DNA from: Collimonas silvisoli | Lineage (GTDB): Bacteria; Pseudomonadota; Gammaproteobacteria; Burkholderiales; Burkholderiaceae_D | DNA length: 45,427 nucleotides | Reading direction: 5' to 3' | Assembly (NCBI RefSeq): GCF_018305005.1 | Contig: NZ_JAGQEG010000043.1 | Span: forward strand, 1-45,427 | In this document: in pieces, positions 7,688 through 15,353 of the stretch | How the letters are laid out: each line of letters begins with the position of its first letter | Numbering within the stretch: the first letter of the stretch is position 1 | Translations under genes and position numbers: made by a program | Notes under the pieces: generated by a model | The model's input: the letters and a program-made list of their open reading frames with translations, nothing else | Database searches by the model: none | What the model was told of the DNA's origin: nothing

Positions 7688-8668
7688 GTGACCAATTTAT
7701 CTGCCCGCTCTTCCACCAAAGGTCTCTGGGTTGCCGACCTGCTGCTATTGCTGGTCGCGATCGTCTGGGGCACCAGCTACGGTGTCGCCAAGGACGCTTT
7801 GGCGTTTTACCCGGTGCTGGGTTTTGTGGCGATTCGTTTTTGCATGACCTTTTTATTGCTGCTGCCCAGCTTGCGGCAACTGGCCAGGCCGGAAGGCCGG
7901 GCAGCCTTGCGCGCAGGCTTGCCCCTGGGCCTGATTCTGCTTGCCATCTTTATTTGCGAAACTTTCGGCGTGGCCTTGACCCAGGCCTCGAACGCCGCTT
8001 TCCTGATCAGCCTGTGCGTGGTCTTCACGCCGTTCGTCGAGTGGCTGGTGATGGCGCGGCGGCCCAAGGTCAGCGCGTTTGTGGTGGCTTTCATCTCGCT
8101 CTTCGGCACTTGGCTGCTGACCATCGGCAGCGATCTGACTTTCAATCTGGGGGACGGCCTGATGCTGGCGGCAGCATTGCTGCGCGCCTGCATGATGGTC
8201 ATGACCAAGCGTCTGACGGTCGGTAAGAACATGTCGAACCTGGCCCTGACCGCGGTGCAATCCGGCGTTGTCGGCCTGGGCTGCCTGCTGGTCGCCAGCC
8301 TGTCCATGCAGGACGGTCTGCCGCCTCTGCCCAGAGATCCCGGCTTCTGGGCCAGCACGGCTTACCTGGTCTTGTTTTGCACCATCTTTGCTTTTTTTGC
8401 GCAGAACTATGGCGTACGGCGCAGCAACCCGACCCGGGTTTCTCTGCTGATGGGAAGCGAGCCGGTATTCGGTGCGCTGTTTGCTTCTTTCTGGCTGGGC
8501 GAAAAGCTCGGCGCCATGTCCTGGATCGGCGGTGCATTGATCGTCGGCGCCACCTTGTGGGCGACCTTGCCGCGTTCGGTATTTAATCCCGGCGCGCTTT
8601 TTTCGGCGCGCAATATCAAGCCGGAAAATACCCCCATCGTCGGCGTCGGGATTGACTCCAGCCAATGA
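7688..8668 (+). CDS. EamA/DMT-family exporter
   Basis: A 326-residue drug/metabolite-type transporter with ten predicted membrane segments in two EamA repeats (first repeat from LLLLLVAIVWGTSYGVAKDA; second ending in SLLMGSEPVFGALFASFWLG and LIVGATLWATL). Relatives export amino acids and metabolites. It starts at GTG 7688 with a GGAG site about 10 nt upstream. It lies on the same strand as the ligase/dioxygenase pair, beyond a terminator and a small inverted repeat (7653-7673), so it may be separately controlled. By position it is the likely exporter of that pathway's product, but this is inferred only from neighbourhood. Confidence 0.85.
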   Translation: MTNLSARSSTKGLWVADLLLLLVAIVWGTSYGVAKDALAFYPVLGFVAIRFCMTFLLLLPSLRQLARPEGRAALRAGLPLGLILLAIFICETFGVALTQASNAAFLISLCVVFTPFVEWLVMARRPKVSAFVVAFISLFGTWLLTIGSDLTFNLGDGLMLAAALLRACMMVMTKRLTVGKNMSNLALTAVQSGVVGLGCLLVASLSMQDGLPPLPRDPGFWASTAYLVLFCTIFAFFAQNYGVRRSNPTRVSLLMGSEPVFGALFASFWLGEKLGAMSWIGGALIVGATLWATLPRSVFNPGALFSARNIKPENTPIVGVGIDSSQ

Positions 8669-9025
8669 ATGAGAAGATTTCAACGGTAGTAAAAACACGA
8701 ACGAAAACCATGTTTCGTTAGAAGAAAATATCAGTTCATTTTCAGCGCATCTAATATTGCTGAATGGAAATAATTGCTTTATTCTGAATCATCAAATGAA
8801 CGAATTTGAATCGTGAAAACAGGATGTGAAGCACAAGCTATCAAGCGTTGATTTAGCGTTGATTTTTTATACGGCATTCACTCCAAAAGAGTTTTCGATG
8901 CTGTTGTTAATCCTCAAGAGGGAAGCCCCATGATTTGCATCAGACTCAATCCGATCTTCATCGCTTCGCGTTGCGCATCATACGCAGCTCACCGCACCAC
9001 AGCTCCTCCCAGCTTCCGGCACTGT
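8669..9025. other. Intergenic stretch without a gene
   Basis: I see no credible gene. An AT-rich inverted repeat (AACGAAA / TTTCGTT, 8700-8719) may end the exporter transcript. The rest is AT-rich up to about 8880 and is probably the promoter region of the S53 peptidase gene. Confidence 0.4.
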
Positions 9026-9098
9026 CAGCGTTAACGCTGCTGCCCCCCGTTAGCGGACTTTACGTCCGTTAAGCACTGCATCACGACCGGTGATGCAG
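9026..9098 (+). promoter_or_regulatory. Three-stem-loop leader upstream of the S53 peptidase gene
   Basis: Three inverted repeats stand in a row: a 14-bp palindrome CAGCGTTAACGCTG (9026-9039); TTAGCGGAC / GTCCGTTAA with a 5-nt loop and one G-U pair (9050-9072); and CTGCATCAC / GTGATGCAG with a 5-nt loop, a perfect 9-bp stem (9076-9098). None is followed by a T run, so they are not plain terminators. They end 88 bp before the start codon at 9187. They could be a structured 5' UTR, a small RNA or a protein-binding site. No known riboswitch class was recognised. Confidence 0.5.
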
Positions 9099-9186
9099 AC
9101 TCCAGCGCCAGATCAACTTTGCATTGCCGATCGCAATGCCGAGCTGCGGCGTCTTTTATCTGTTCCATTCAAGAGGAATTAGCGAT

Positions 9187-11082
9187 ATGAAATCGGAAAA
9201 CTCAGCGAAAGCATCAGCAGGACATTTCCAGGCTTCGGCATTGTCATTAGCGTTGTCCCTGGTTTTTGCATCCTTGTCGGGGTCCGCTTATGCGGCCGTG
9301 GCCGACACCGGCACTTGGGTCGCCACCAAGACCCAGGCGTTCTTGCCGCAAGTGCAAGCCGCTCAAAAGAGCGCGGCGCTTGACGCCAACGGGGCTACGC
9401 CAGCGGCGGCGGCCGTGCAACTGGCGCAAGGCGAGCCGGTCCATGTGACAGTCAGCCTGAATCTGCGCAACGAAGCCAAGCTCGATAAATTCCTGCAGGA
9501 TCTGCATACTCCAGGCACCGCTTCCTTCGGTAAATTTCTGACACCGGCCCAGTTCGCCGCAGAATACGGCCCGACTCAAAAAGACGTGGCGGCAGTGGTT
9601 GCGCATCTGAGAAAATCCGGCTTTGTCAACATCAAGGTCGCGAAGAATCGCCAGCTGGTGTCGGCCGATGGTACCGCCGCCACGGTGCAAACAGGCTTCC
9701 GTACTGGATTGAAACGCTTCCAGCAAGACGGCCGCAAGGTGTTTGCCAATACCGATGCAGCGCAAGTGCCGAGCGCACTGGGCCACATCGTCGGCTCTGT
9801 GCTCGGCTTGCAAAACGTCGCGATCGCGCAAACCCATCATCGCCTGTTGCCAAAGGCGGAAGCCGCTGCAACAGCAAGCCTGCAAGCCTCAGCCAGAACC
9901 AATGCGACACCGGTGAAAACCTCGCATAATCCGGCACAATTCCCAACCATCTATAACGCCGGCAGCACGCCAACCGGATCGAACACCGTGGTCGGCATCA
10001 TCTCGGAAGGAAATATCGATCCGACGATTGCCGATCTGGGAACGTTTACTGCGAATAACGGCCTGGCTACCGTCAACACTTCGGTAGTGCAAACCGGCCC
10101 CGCAGGCGCCGACTATAGCGATACCTCCGGCCAGGTCGAATGGAATCTGGACAGCCAGTCCATCACCGGCACTTCCGGCGGCGTCGGCCAGTTGATCTTC
10201 TACGCATCGCCTGACATGCAATTCAGCAGCATTACCACCTCCTACAACCAGGCAGTGTCCGACAACCTCGCCAAGGTCATCAACGTCTCGCTCGGCGGCT
10301 GCGAATCGGATACCCATGCCGACGGCACCCAGGCAGCCGACGACAATGTCTTCAAGCAGGCTGTGGCGCAAGGCCAGACCTTCTCCATTTCGACTGGCGA
10401 CGCCGGCGCTTACAACTGCCAGGTCAGTTCGATTTCCGGCGCGCCAGGCGTACCGACCAGCAAGGCCACCTATGACGTCAGCGAACCAGCCAGCTCTCCT
10501 TACGTGATCGCCGTCGGCGGAACAGCCCTGTATACCAACGCCGGCGCTTACAGCAGTGAAGTCGTGTGGAATGAAGGCCTGCGCCCGATCGGCACCTACG
10601 ACGCCGCAGGCGACTACGATTCCACCCTACGCCTGTGGGCCACCGGCGGCGGCTACAGCAAATTCGAAGCGGCGCCTAGCTATCAATCGGGTGTGATTGC
10701 CGCCGGCAAAACCACACGCGGCCTGCCAGACATTGCATTCGACGCCGCCGGCGCCAGCGGCGCCGATATCGTCATCAACGGCAGCAGCGGCAACGTGGTG
10801 GGCGGCACCAGCCTGGCGGCGCCGATTTTCTCCGGCGTCTGGGCCCGTCTGCAATCGGCTAACAACAATGCCTTGGGCTTCCCTGCGGCCAGCTTCTACA
10901 AGTATTTCCGCCTGACCGCCAATGCCTCGCTGCTGCATGACGTTACCTCCGGCACCAACGGCGCCAGCAGTTCTTACGGCTACAAGGCAGGCGCAGGCTG
11001 GGATGCAACTACAGGTTTCGGCAGCCTGAACATTGCCAAACTCAATACCTTCATCGCCAACACTTCGGATTTCGCACGTTAA
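9187..11082 (+). CDS. Secreted serine-carboxyl peptidase, S53 family (sedolisin/kumamolisin type) with activation domain
   Basis: A 631-residue secreted acid-active endopeptidase. A signal peptide (residues 1-36, ending SGSAYA) is followed by a Pro-kuma_activ propeptide (about 60-230, with GTASFGKFLTPAQFAAEYGP) and a subtilisin-like catalytic domain from about 255. The S53 residues are visible: E318 and D322 in EWNLD, the oxyanion Asp D405 in STGDAGAY, and the nucleophile S542 in GGTSLAAP. A C-terminal calcium-site-like segment (LHDVTSGTNG...GWDATTGFG) follows. The ATG at 9187 has an AGAGGAA site; the frame extends further upstream but without a signal-like start. Likely used for extracellular protein degradation. 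It is single, with a structured leader and its own hairpin after it. Confidence 0.93.
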   Translation: MKSENSAKASAGHFQASALSLALSLVFASLSGSAYAAVADTGTWVATKTQAFLPQVQAAQKSAALDANGATPAAAAVQLAQGEPVHVTVSLNLRNEAKLDKFLQDLHTPGTASFGKFLTPAQFAAEYGPTQKDVAAVVAHLRKSGFVNIKVAKNRQLVSADGTAATVQTGFRTGLKRFQQDGRKVFANTDAAQVPSALGHIVGSVLGLQNVAIAQTHHRLLPKAEAAATASLQASARTNATPVKTSHNPAQFPTIYNAGSTPTGSNTVVGIISEGNIDPTIADLGTFTANNGLATVNTSVVQTGPAGADYSDTSGQVEWNLDSQSITGTSGGVGQLIFYASPDMQFSSITTSYNQAVSDNLAKVINVSLGGCESDTHADGTQAADDNVFKQAVAQGQTFSISTGDAGAYNCQVSSISGAPGVPTSKATYDVSEPASSPYVIAVGGTALYTNAGAYSSEVVWNEGLRPIGTYDAAGDYDSTLRLWATGGGYSKFEAAPSYQSGVIAAGKTTRGLPDIAFDAAGASGADIVINGSSGNVVGGTSLAAPIFSGVWARLQSANNNALGFPAASFYKYFRLTANASLLHDVTSGTNGASSSYGYKAGAGWDATTGFGSLNIAKLNTFIANTSDFAR

Positions 11083-11113
11083 TCGTCCGAGGAACCCGTA
11101 GTTAGCTTGTCGG

Positions 11114-11154
11114 TAGTCGCCGCTGTGGATTGCATTGATCCGCAGTGGCGACTA
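11114..11154 (+). terminator. Long hairpin after the S53 peptidase gene
   Basis: A 17-bp stem (TAGTCGCCGCTGTGGAT against ATCCGCAGTGGCGACTA) with two G-U pairs and a 7-nt loop, 32 bp past the stop. There is no T run, so it may act as an mRNA 3' stabiliser or a rho-assisted end. Confidence 0.6.
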
Positions 11155-11204
11155 GGTGGTAGTAATTGGATCGACAGAATTGGCCTGTGTACGGAGAGCC
11201 GGAC

Positions 11205-11429
11205 ATGAACAAAACCAATCTAGCCTGGACTATAGCGGCCCTTGTGTTTGGCGCCGGCGGCGTATACGCTGTTTTTTCGGTGGACGATTCGATAGCGCAA
11301 ACCAAGCCGCAGACTATGGTTGCGGCTCAGGATCACGGCCGGTTTTTACCCAGCCCGCTAGCGGCGCAGTCGCCTGCCGTGTCGAGCAAGACGCAAGAGG
11401 CCGTCAGCATCAATCCATTTGGAAAATAG
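11205..11429 (+). CDS. Small single-span membrane or exported protein, unknown function
   Basis: A 74-residue protein. An N-terminal hydrophobic segment (LAWTIAALVFGAGGVYAVF, residues 6-24) is followed by a polar Ala/Ser/Gln-rich tail ending SINPFGK. A GGAGAG site lies before the ATG at 11205, which I prefer over the longer in-frame start at 11166. I do not recognise the family. It could be a membrane-anchored periplasmic peptide or a precursor with an uncleaved signal. Confidence 0.55.
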   Translation: MNKTNLAWTIAALVFGAGGVYAVFSVDDSIAQTKPQTMVAAQDHGRFLPSPLAAQSPAVSSKTQEAVSINPFGK

Positions 11430-11493
11430 CTCGCGCCTGATGATCTGATTTGAACCGAGCATACTAAAAGAAGATATTGAAAGAAGAATCGGC

Positions 11494-11700
11494 ATGACCG
11501 CATATCTGCAACGACAAGACCGGCTGGCACTGGTGACCCAGGCCACGGCAAACGTTACCGGCAAGCGATTTTGCTCGCATCATCAGGGTGAAGCAGCGGT
11601 AGCGGACGGCGATTTCGTGGTGCGCAATAAATCCAGGCGTTGGGTCTGTTTCCGCTGCCAGGAGCGCAGCCGGCTGCGGCGCGAGGCGCTGGCAAGATAA
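11494..11700 (+). CDS. Small basic Cys/His-containing hypothetical protein
   Basis: A 68-residue protein rich in Arg, with a possible metal-knuckle pair: CSHH near residue 27 and CFRC near residue 52. An AAAGAAGAA-like ribosome site precedes the ATG. No family is recognised; the spaced Cys/His pairs would fit a small zinc-binding protein. It is convergent with the next gene. Confidence 0.5.
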   Translation: MTAYLQRQDRLALVTQATANVTGKRFCSHHQGEAAVADGDFVVRNKSRRWVCFRCQERSRLRREALAR

Positions 11701-11722
11701 ATGAGCAGCCGGATAAAGCGTT

Positions 11723-12124
11723 CTAGCGAAACGCCGCCAGCGGATCGTAGTGCGCTTCCGCAGCGTTGTCCTGCTCCTTGGCGTTGTTTCCCTGCTTGAT
11801 AAAACTGATCGATGTGATGCGCCATTCGCCGCGTTGCAGCTTCCAGCCATGTATCACTTTCTGCCAGCCCGGTTTCAGGTAGGACTGATCGGTCCGGTCC
11901 AATTCCCAATGACCGGCTTCCCATACATACCAGCCGCCGACATAATTCCAGAATCCAGGGCTCCATACCAGGCCGGCGCGCGGGCCAGGCTCGGCTTCTT
12001 CCCTAGGCGCCGGCGGTGCATTTCTGAGAACAATATCAGGGTTGTCCTGATGTTTTTGCGGCGGCTTGGTTAAAGACGAAAAGCGTCCGGCGATGATTGC
12101 TGCGATGCTGAGTGGGTGTTTCAA
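11723..12124 (-). CDS. YXWGXW-repeat-like protein
   Basis: A 133-residue protein with aromatic repeat motifs (SPGFWNYVGGWYVWEAGHWE) as in the YXWGXW (PF12779) repeat family of small exported proteins. It starts at TTG (12124), with an AGGAG site 6 nt upstream. A short hydrophobic N-terminus (LSIAAIIAGRF) could be a weak signal. The repeats are followed by a segment (WQKVIHGWKLQRGEWRITSI) that reads like an extra WxxGxW unit. Biochemical function is unknown for the family. Confidence 0.7.
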   Translation of the reverse strand: MKHPLSIAAIIAGRFSSLTKPPQKHQDNPDIVLRNAPPAPREEAEPGPRAGLVWSPGFWNYVGGWYVWEAGHWELDRTDQSYLKPGWQKVIHGWKLQRGEWRITSISFIKQGNNAKEQDNAAEAHYDPLAAFR

Positions 12125-12505
12125 TTTGGGCTCCTGAAAGTGTTCAGTGCTATCGATTGTACGAAGCCGGAGTTGCCAAAATGTGTCGCGTGCATTTGCT
12201 TACACTTTTCACATTCCACTTACAGCCAGGATCTGTTATTCCGATTGCGCCCAGGGCGCCAGGTCGGCGTGATTTCCCTATGGAAGATTGGATTTTTCCG
12301 GCGCTCCCGGCGAAGGTCGCGAAGATCATGGCGGACTTGTGAATAGATTAATAAAACAGGTCGCAGCGTAGTCGAAATAGAGGATTTCGACTGTTGCAAG
12401 CACAAAATTTTATCTGTCTGTTTCCTTATGTGTCGGCAACGCTTCGGCTATATTAGTGAACCATCGCTGAATCCAAGCGCCACTCACAAAAAAACAGGAG
12501 ATGCC
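12125..12505. other. Intergenic stretch with a 9-bp inverted repeat
   Basis: No gene is seen here; the short frames lack ribosome sites and family character. A perfect inverted repeat, AGTCGAAAT / ATTTCGACT with a 5-nt spacer (12370-12392), lies 114 bp before the GST start and may be an operator or hairpin. Confidence 0.45.
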
Positions 12506-13156
12506 ATGACACAGAACCGTCGCGTAACGTTTTTCCATTCGCCCAATACGCGTTCCACGGGCGCCCGTATCCTGCTCGAAGAACTGGGCGCCGACTATGA
12601 ACTGCATGCGCTCAACATGAAAGCCGGAGAGCAGCGCAAGCCGGCATATCTGGCGATCAATCCGATGGGCAAAGTGCCTGCGATACGGCATGGCGAAGCG
12701 TTGATTACCGAACAGGTGGCGGTCTTCCTGTATCTGGCCGACCTGTATCAAGACGCCGGGCTGGCGCCGGCGCTGGACGATCCCTTGCGCGGCCCGTATC
12801 TGCGCTGGATGGTGTACTACGGTTCCTGTTTCGAACCGGCGCTGGTCGATCGCGCGCAAAAGCACCCGCCGACGCCGGCGTCGATGTGCCCCTACAGCGA
12901 TTTCGACACCATGCTGAAAACCTTGACCGACCAGCTTGAAAAGGGCCCTTATATCCTCGGCGAAAAATTCAGCGCCGCCGATGTCCTGTGGGGCACCGCG
13001 TTGACCTGGACCACCGGCTTCAAGATAGTGCCGATGTCGCCGGTGATCAAGGCGTATATCGACAGAGTCAATGCGCGGCCGGCAGTGCAACGCGTCACCG
13101 CGCTCGATGCCGAACTGTCGGCGCAGCATGTCAAGCAGGCCGAAGCCAAAAACTAA
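12506..13156 (+). CDS. Glutathione S-transferase family protein
   Basis: A 216-residue cytosolic GST. The N-terminal thioredoxin-like half (residues 1-80) shows FFHSPNTRSTGARILLEELG, the cis-Pro region NPMGKVPAIRHG and the glutathione-contact ITEQVAVFLYLAD. The C-terminal all-helical half contains FSAADVLWGTALTW, the usual N-capping/hydrophobic staple region. The start at 12506 has an AGGAG site. The Ser/Asn in the first loop is the likely glutathione-activating residue, as in beta/theta-type enzymes. The substrate is unknown. The DUF1304 gene follows with almost no gap. Confidence 0.9.
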   Translation: MTQNRRVTFFHSPNTRSTGARILLEELGADYELHALNMKAGEQRKPAYLAINPMGKVPAIRHGEALITEQVAVFLYLADLYQDAGLAPALDDPLRGPYLRWMVYYGSCFEPALVDRAQKHPPTPASMCPYSDFDTMLKTLTDQLEKGPYILGEKFSAADVLWGTALTWTTGFKIVPMSPVIKAYIDRVNARPAVQRVTALDAELSAQHVKQAEAKN

Positions 13157-13171
13157 AACCTGCTGATTGTT

Positions 13172-13501
13172 TTGGTCGCCTTACTGCATGTCTATTTTCT
13201 GGTGCTCGAAATGTTCTTGTGGAATAAACCGTTCGGCATCAAGACTTTCCGGCTGACGCCGGAGTTTGCCGCGGCGTCCAAAGCGCTGGCGGCCAATCAG
13301 GGTTTGTATAACGGTTTTCTGGCGGCCGGCCTGGCTTGGGGTGTGTGTCTGGGCGCGCCAGGCTTATCGATCAAGATTTTTTTCCTGGCGTGCGTGATTG
13401 TCGCCGGCATCTTCGGCGCCGTCACCGTCAGCCGCAAGATCTTGATCATACAGGCCGTACCGGCAGCCATCGCGCTGGTTTTTCTGCTGATCAACCGATA
13501 G
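13172..13501 (+). CDS. DUF1304 small integral membrane protein
   Basis: About 109 residues with four predicted membrane segments. It matches the DUF1304 pattern: a VLEMFLW segment near the N-terminus, then ANQGLYNGFLAAGLAW, then three hydrophobic helices. The frame is open back to 13157, just after the stop of the GST gene, and holds only non-ATG starts: TTG 13172, ATT 13166 and CTG 13160. The family usually has about 8 more residues than the TTG start gives, so the true start may be CTG or ATT, helped by coupling to the GST gene. Function unknown. Confidence 0.75.
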   Translation: MVALLHVYFLVLEMFLWNKPFGIKTFRLTPEFAAASKALAANQGLYNGFLAAGLAWGVCLGAPGLSIKIFFLACVIVAGIFGAVTVSRKILIIQAVPAAIALVFLLINR

Positions 13502-13519
13502 CGCTGCCAGCGTCTGAAT

Positions 13520-14065
13520 TTATTGCGGCTCCAGGCGTGCCGCCAGCACGGCGGCGCGCAATGCCTGCAATGCGCTGCGCAGCACTACCGAAATATCCGG
13601 GTGCTGAACGATCTCGTCTTCGCTCAGATGCGCACCAAGGATCGGCACCGTGACCGACGCCGCCTCGACAATCCGCGCCGACATCATCGTTACGATTTCT
13701 GTCAACGAAGCCTGCGCGTGCACTGCCCTTGGCGAAGCGTTCAGCAACGCCACCGGCTTGCGCACGAAAGCCTCGCAACCCACCATCCAGTCCAGCGCAT
13801 TTTTCATCACGCCGGTAATGCCGTGCGCATATTCCGGGCTGGCGATCAGCACGGCGTCGGCATTCTTGATCTGTTCACGCAGATCTGCCACAGCGGCGGG
13901 ATCACTGGCTTCGATATCGGGATTGAACAACGGTAAATCGCCCAGGCCACGGTACAGCGTAAGGCTAATGCCGGCATCCGCCGGCGCCAGACGCGCCATG
14001 GCGCGCAGCAGGGCAGAGTTGTGAGAGGCAGCACGCAGGCTGCCCGAGATGGCGAGGAATTTCAT
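13520..14065 (-). CDS. NADPH-dependent FMN reductase family protein
   Basis: A flavodoxin-like quinone/chromate reductase-type protein of 181 residues. It shows the FMN phosphate loop GSLRAASHN (residues 8-16) and the isoalloxazine loop SPEYAHGITGVMKNALDW. Family members reduce FMN, quinones or azo compounds with NAD(P)H. I chose the ATG at 14065 (MKFLAISG) because it matches the family start; an in-frame GTG at 14086 is possible. It is convergent with the DUF1304 gene. Substrate unassigned. Confidence 0.87.
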   Translation of the reverse strand: MKFLAISGSLRAASHNSALLRAMARLAPADAGISLTLYRGLGDLPLFNPDIEASDPAAVADLREQIKNADAVLIASPEYAHGITGVMKNALDWMVGCEAFVRKPVALLNASPRAVHAQASLTEIVTMMSARIVEAASVTVPILGAHLSEDEIVQHPDISVVLRSALQALRAAVLAARLEPQ

Positions 14066-14145
14066 GTTGCCCAAAGGAATTTGCACGGATGCCCATTATG
14101 CCAACAAGCTCGATGGCTTGCTGCCGCTTGGAGAATGAGATGTCC

Positions 14146-14184
14146 GTGAAAAAAACCGCGCAAACCGGAGTCTGCGCGGGTTTA
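14146..14184 (-). terminator. Intrinsic terminator after the glycine-zipper gene
   Basis: On the minus strand a stem built from AACCCGCGCA and TGCGCGGTT with a short loop is followed by a run of about seven T. It lies about 42 bp past the glycine-zipper stop. Confidence 0.75.
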
Positions 14185-14225
14185 AAGGCGAGGCTTGCGC
14201 CTGGCAGGGCCAGCGATTTGCCGGC

Positions 14226-14480
14226 TTATTTTGCTGGAGCAGGCTGCGCTGCCGGAGCGGACGCATGCGCGGCAGCGGCTTGGTCAGCAGCTTTCTTGTT
14301 AGCCATATGGCGGCCGACGACACAACCGCCAACCGCACCGGCCACTGCATGATGGCCTGCATAGTGGCCGGCTACCGCGCCAACCGCAGCGCCTTTCAAA
14401 CAGCCTTTGGCATTGGCGCCAGCGGCCGTGCCGGCGAGTGCCAGCGTGCATAACATTGTTGCGATGATTTTCGAGTTCAT
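14226..14480 (-). CDS. Small glycine-zipper envelope protein
   Basis: An 84-residue exported protein. A signal peptide (residues 1-24, ending GANA) precedes a Gly/Ala/His-rich glycine zipper (AAVGAVAGHYAGHHAVAGAV) and an Ala/Pro/Lys-rich tail. AAGGAG lies 5 nt before the ATG at 14480. Related proteins (glycine-zipper 2TM type, osmotically induced lipoproteins) insert in the envelope. There is no lipobox Cys, so this one is probably soluble or membrane-inserted. An IS5 relic lies about 50 bp upstream of its start, so the native promoter may be partly displaced. Confidence 0.75.
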   Translation of the reverse strand: MNSKIIATMLCTLALAGTAAGANAKGCLKGAAVGAVAGHYAGHHAVAGAVGGCVVGRHMANKKAADQAAAAHASAPAAQPAPAK

Positions 14481-14529
14481 GGTGTCTCCTTTTTTAGAGC
14501 TGATGGTGTTTGTTTTGACAGCAGCAGAT

Positions 14530-15196
14530 GGCTTTGTTGCATAAATCAGTCGGCGTGACACTCAGTAGTGCCATCAGGTAAGCTGATGGTATGAGCAAAC
14601 CTGCTTCCCCGAGATACCGAACGACGAATTGGAAAGAGTACAAAACGGCGTTGAAGTCGCGTGGTTCGCTGCTGATTTGGCTGGACAAAGAGATGCGCTG
14701 GCAAGGCAGCGCGAATGGCAAGCAGGACCGCAGGCCGAAGTTCAGTGACGCCGCCATCCAGTTTTGCCTGACGATCAAGTGCCTGTTCAATCTGGCGCAA
14801 AGTCTGCTGAAGCTGGCGGGGTTGGACGGCAGGTGGCGGATTTCAGCACCGTGAGCCGTCGACAAAAGCAGCTGAGCGTGGCGATCAAAGCCAGGCCGAC
14901 CAGGACCGGCTTGCACCTGCTGGTCGACAACACCGGCATCAAGATGTTGGGCGAAGGCGAATGGAAAACCAAGAAACACGGTGCCGACTACCGTCGCCAG
15001 TGGCGCAAGGTGCACTTGGGCATTGACGCCGCACCGCTGGAAAATCGCACCATTGAGGTCACGGACAACAGCATCGGCGATGCGCCAATCCCACGCATCC
15101 TTGCTCCTCGTTTCTCTGGTACGAGGAGGGCGGCGTCCATTTCATTCGTCTGGGGAATGGGGCGTTACGACCAGCGATTATTTATGCAACAAAGCC
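14530..15196 (+). mobile_element. Internally deleted IS5-family element
   Basis: The ends are perfect 17-bp inverted repeats (GGCTTTGTTGCATAAAT at 14530-14546 and its complement at 15180-15196). The 667-bp body is shorter than the roughly 1 kb of intact relatives. It carries a transposase gene with a 1-bp deletion and a large internal deletion, so it cannot move by itself. The flanking GAT on both sides (14527-14529, 15197-15199) may be a short target duplication but is too short to be sure. Confidence 0.88.
14591..15189 (+). pseudogene. IS5-family transposase relic (frameshifted, internally deleted)
   Basis: The first frame (14591-14854) encodes the N-terminal part (MSKPASPRYRTTNWKEYK, then RPKFSDAAIQFCLTIKCLFN). 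Around 14828 one base is missing, and the protein continues in another frame with DFSTVSRRQKQ, LHLLVDNTGIKMLGEGEW and RQWRKVHLGID, which holds the first DDE Asp region (VDNTG). After IGDAP (about 15088) the family sequence is lost until the right end, removing the rest of the catalytic domain. Not functional. Confidence 0.88.
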
Positions 15197-15266
15197 GATA
15201 TCCATGCCGGTAACTCATGTTGAATTCATTATCGGGACTATCCCTGCTTACCTGATGAATGACAAC

Positions 15267-15280
15267 GGTTCGGCCGAACC
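15267..15280. repeat. 14-bp perfect palindrome
   Basis: GGTTCGGCCGAACC lies between the IS relic and the terminator of the immunity-like gene. It may be a small hairpin or a protein-binding palindrome. Confidence 0.35.
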
Positions 15281-15290
15281 AATCGGTAGT

Positions 15291-15315
15291 AAAAAAAGAC
15301 CACCCGAAGGCGGTC
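15291..15315 (-). terminator. Intrinsic terminator of the effector/immunity operon
   Basis: On the minus strand the stem GACCGCC / GGTGGTC with a TTCG tetraloop is followed by seven T. It lies 39 bp past the stop of the immunity-like gene, so the VgrG fragment, effector and immunity genes end as one transcript here. Confidence 0.85.
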
Positions 15316-15353
15316 GATCAAATTTTGTAGCGTTACCAGATTGACTGATCGCG

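Noticed and set aside
14527-15199. GAT on both sides of the IS5 element as target duplication
   Set aside because: Only three bases match, which is expected by chance often enough; the element is decayed, so I do not claim a target site.
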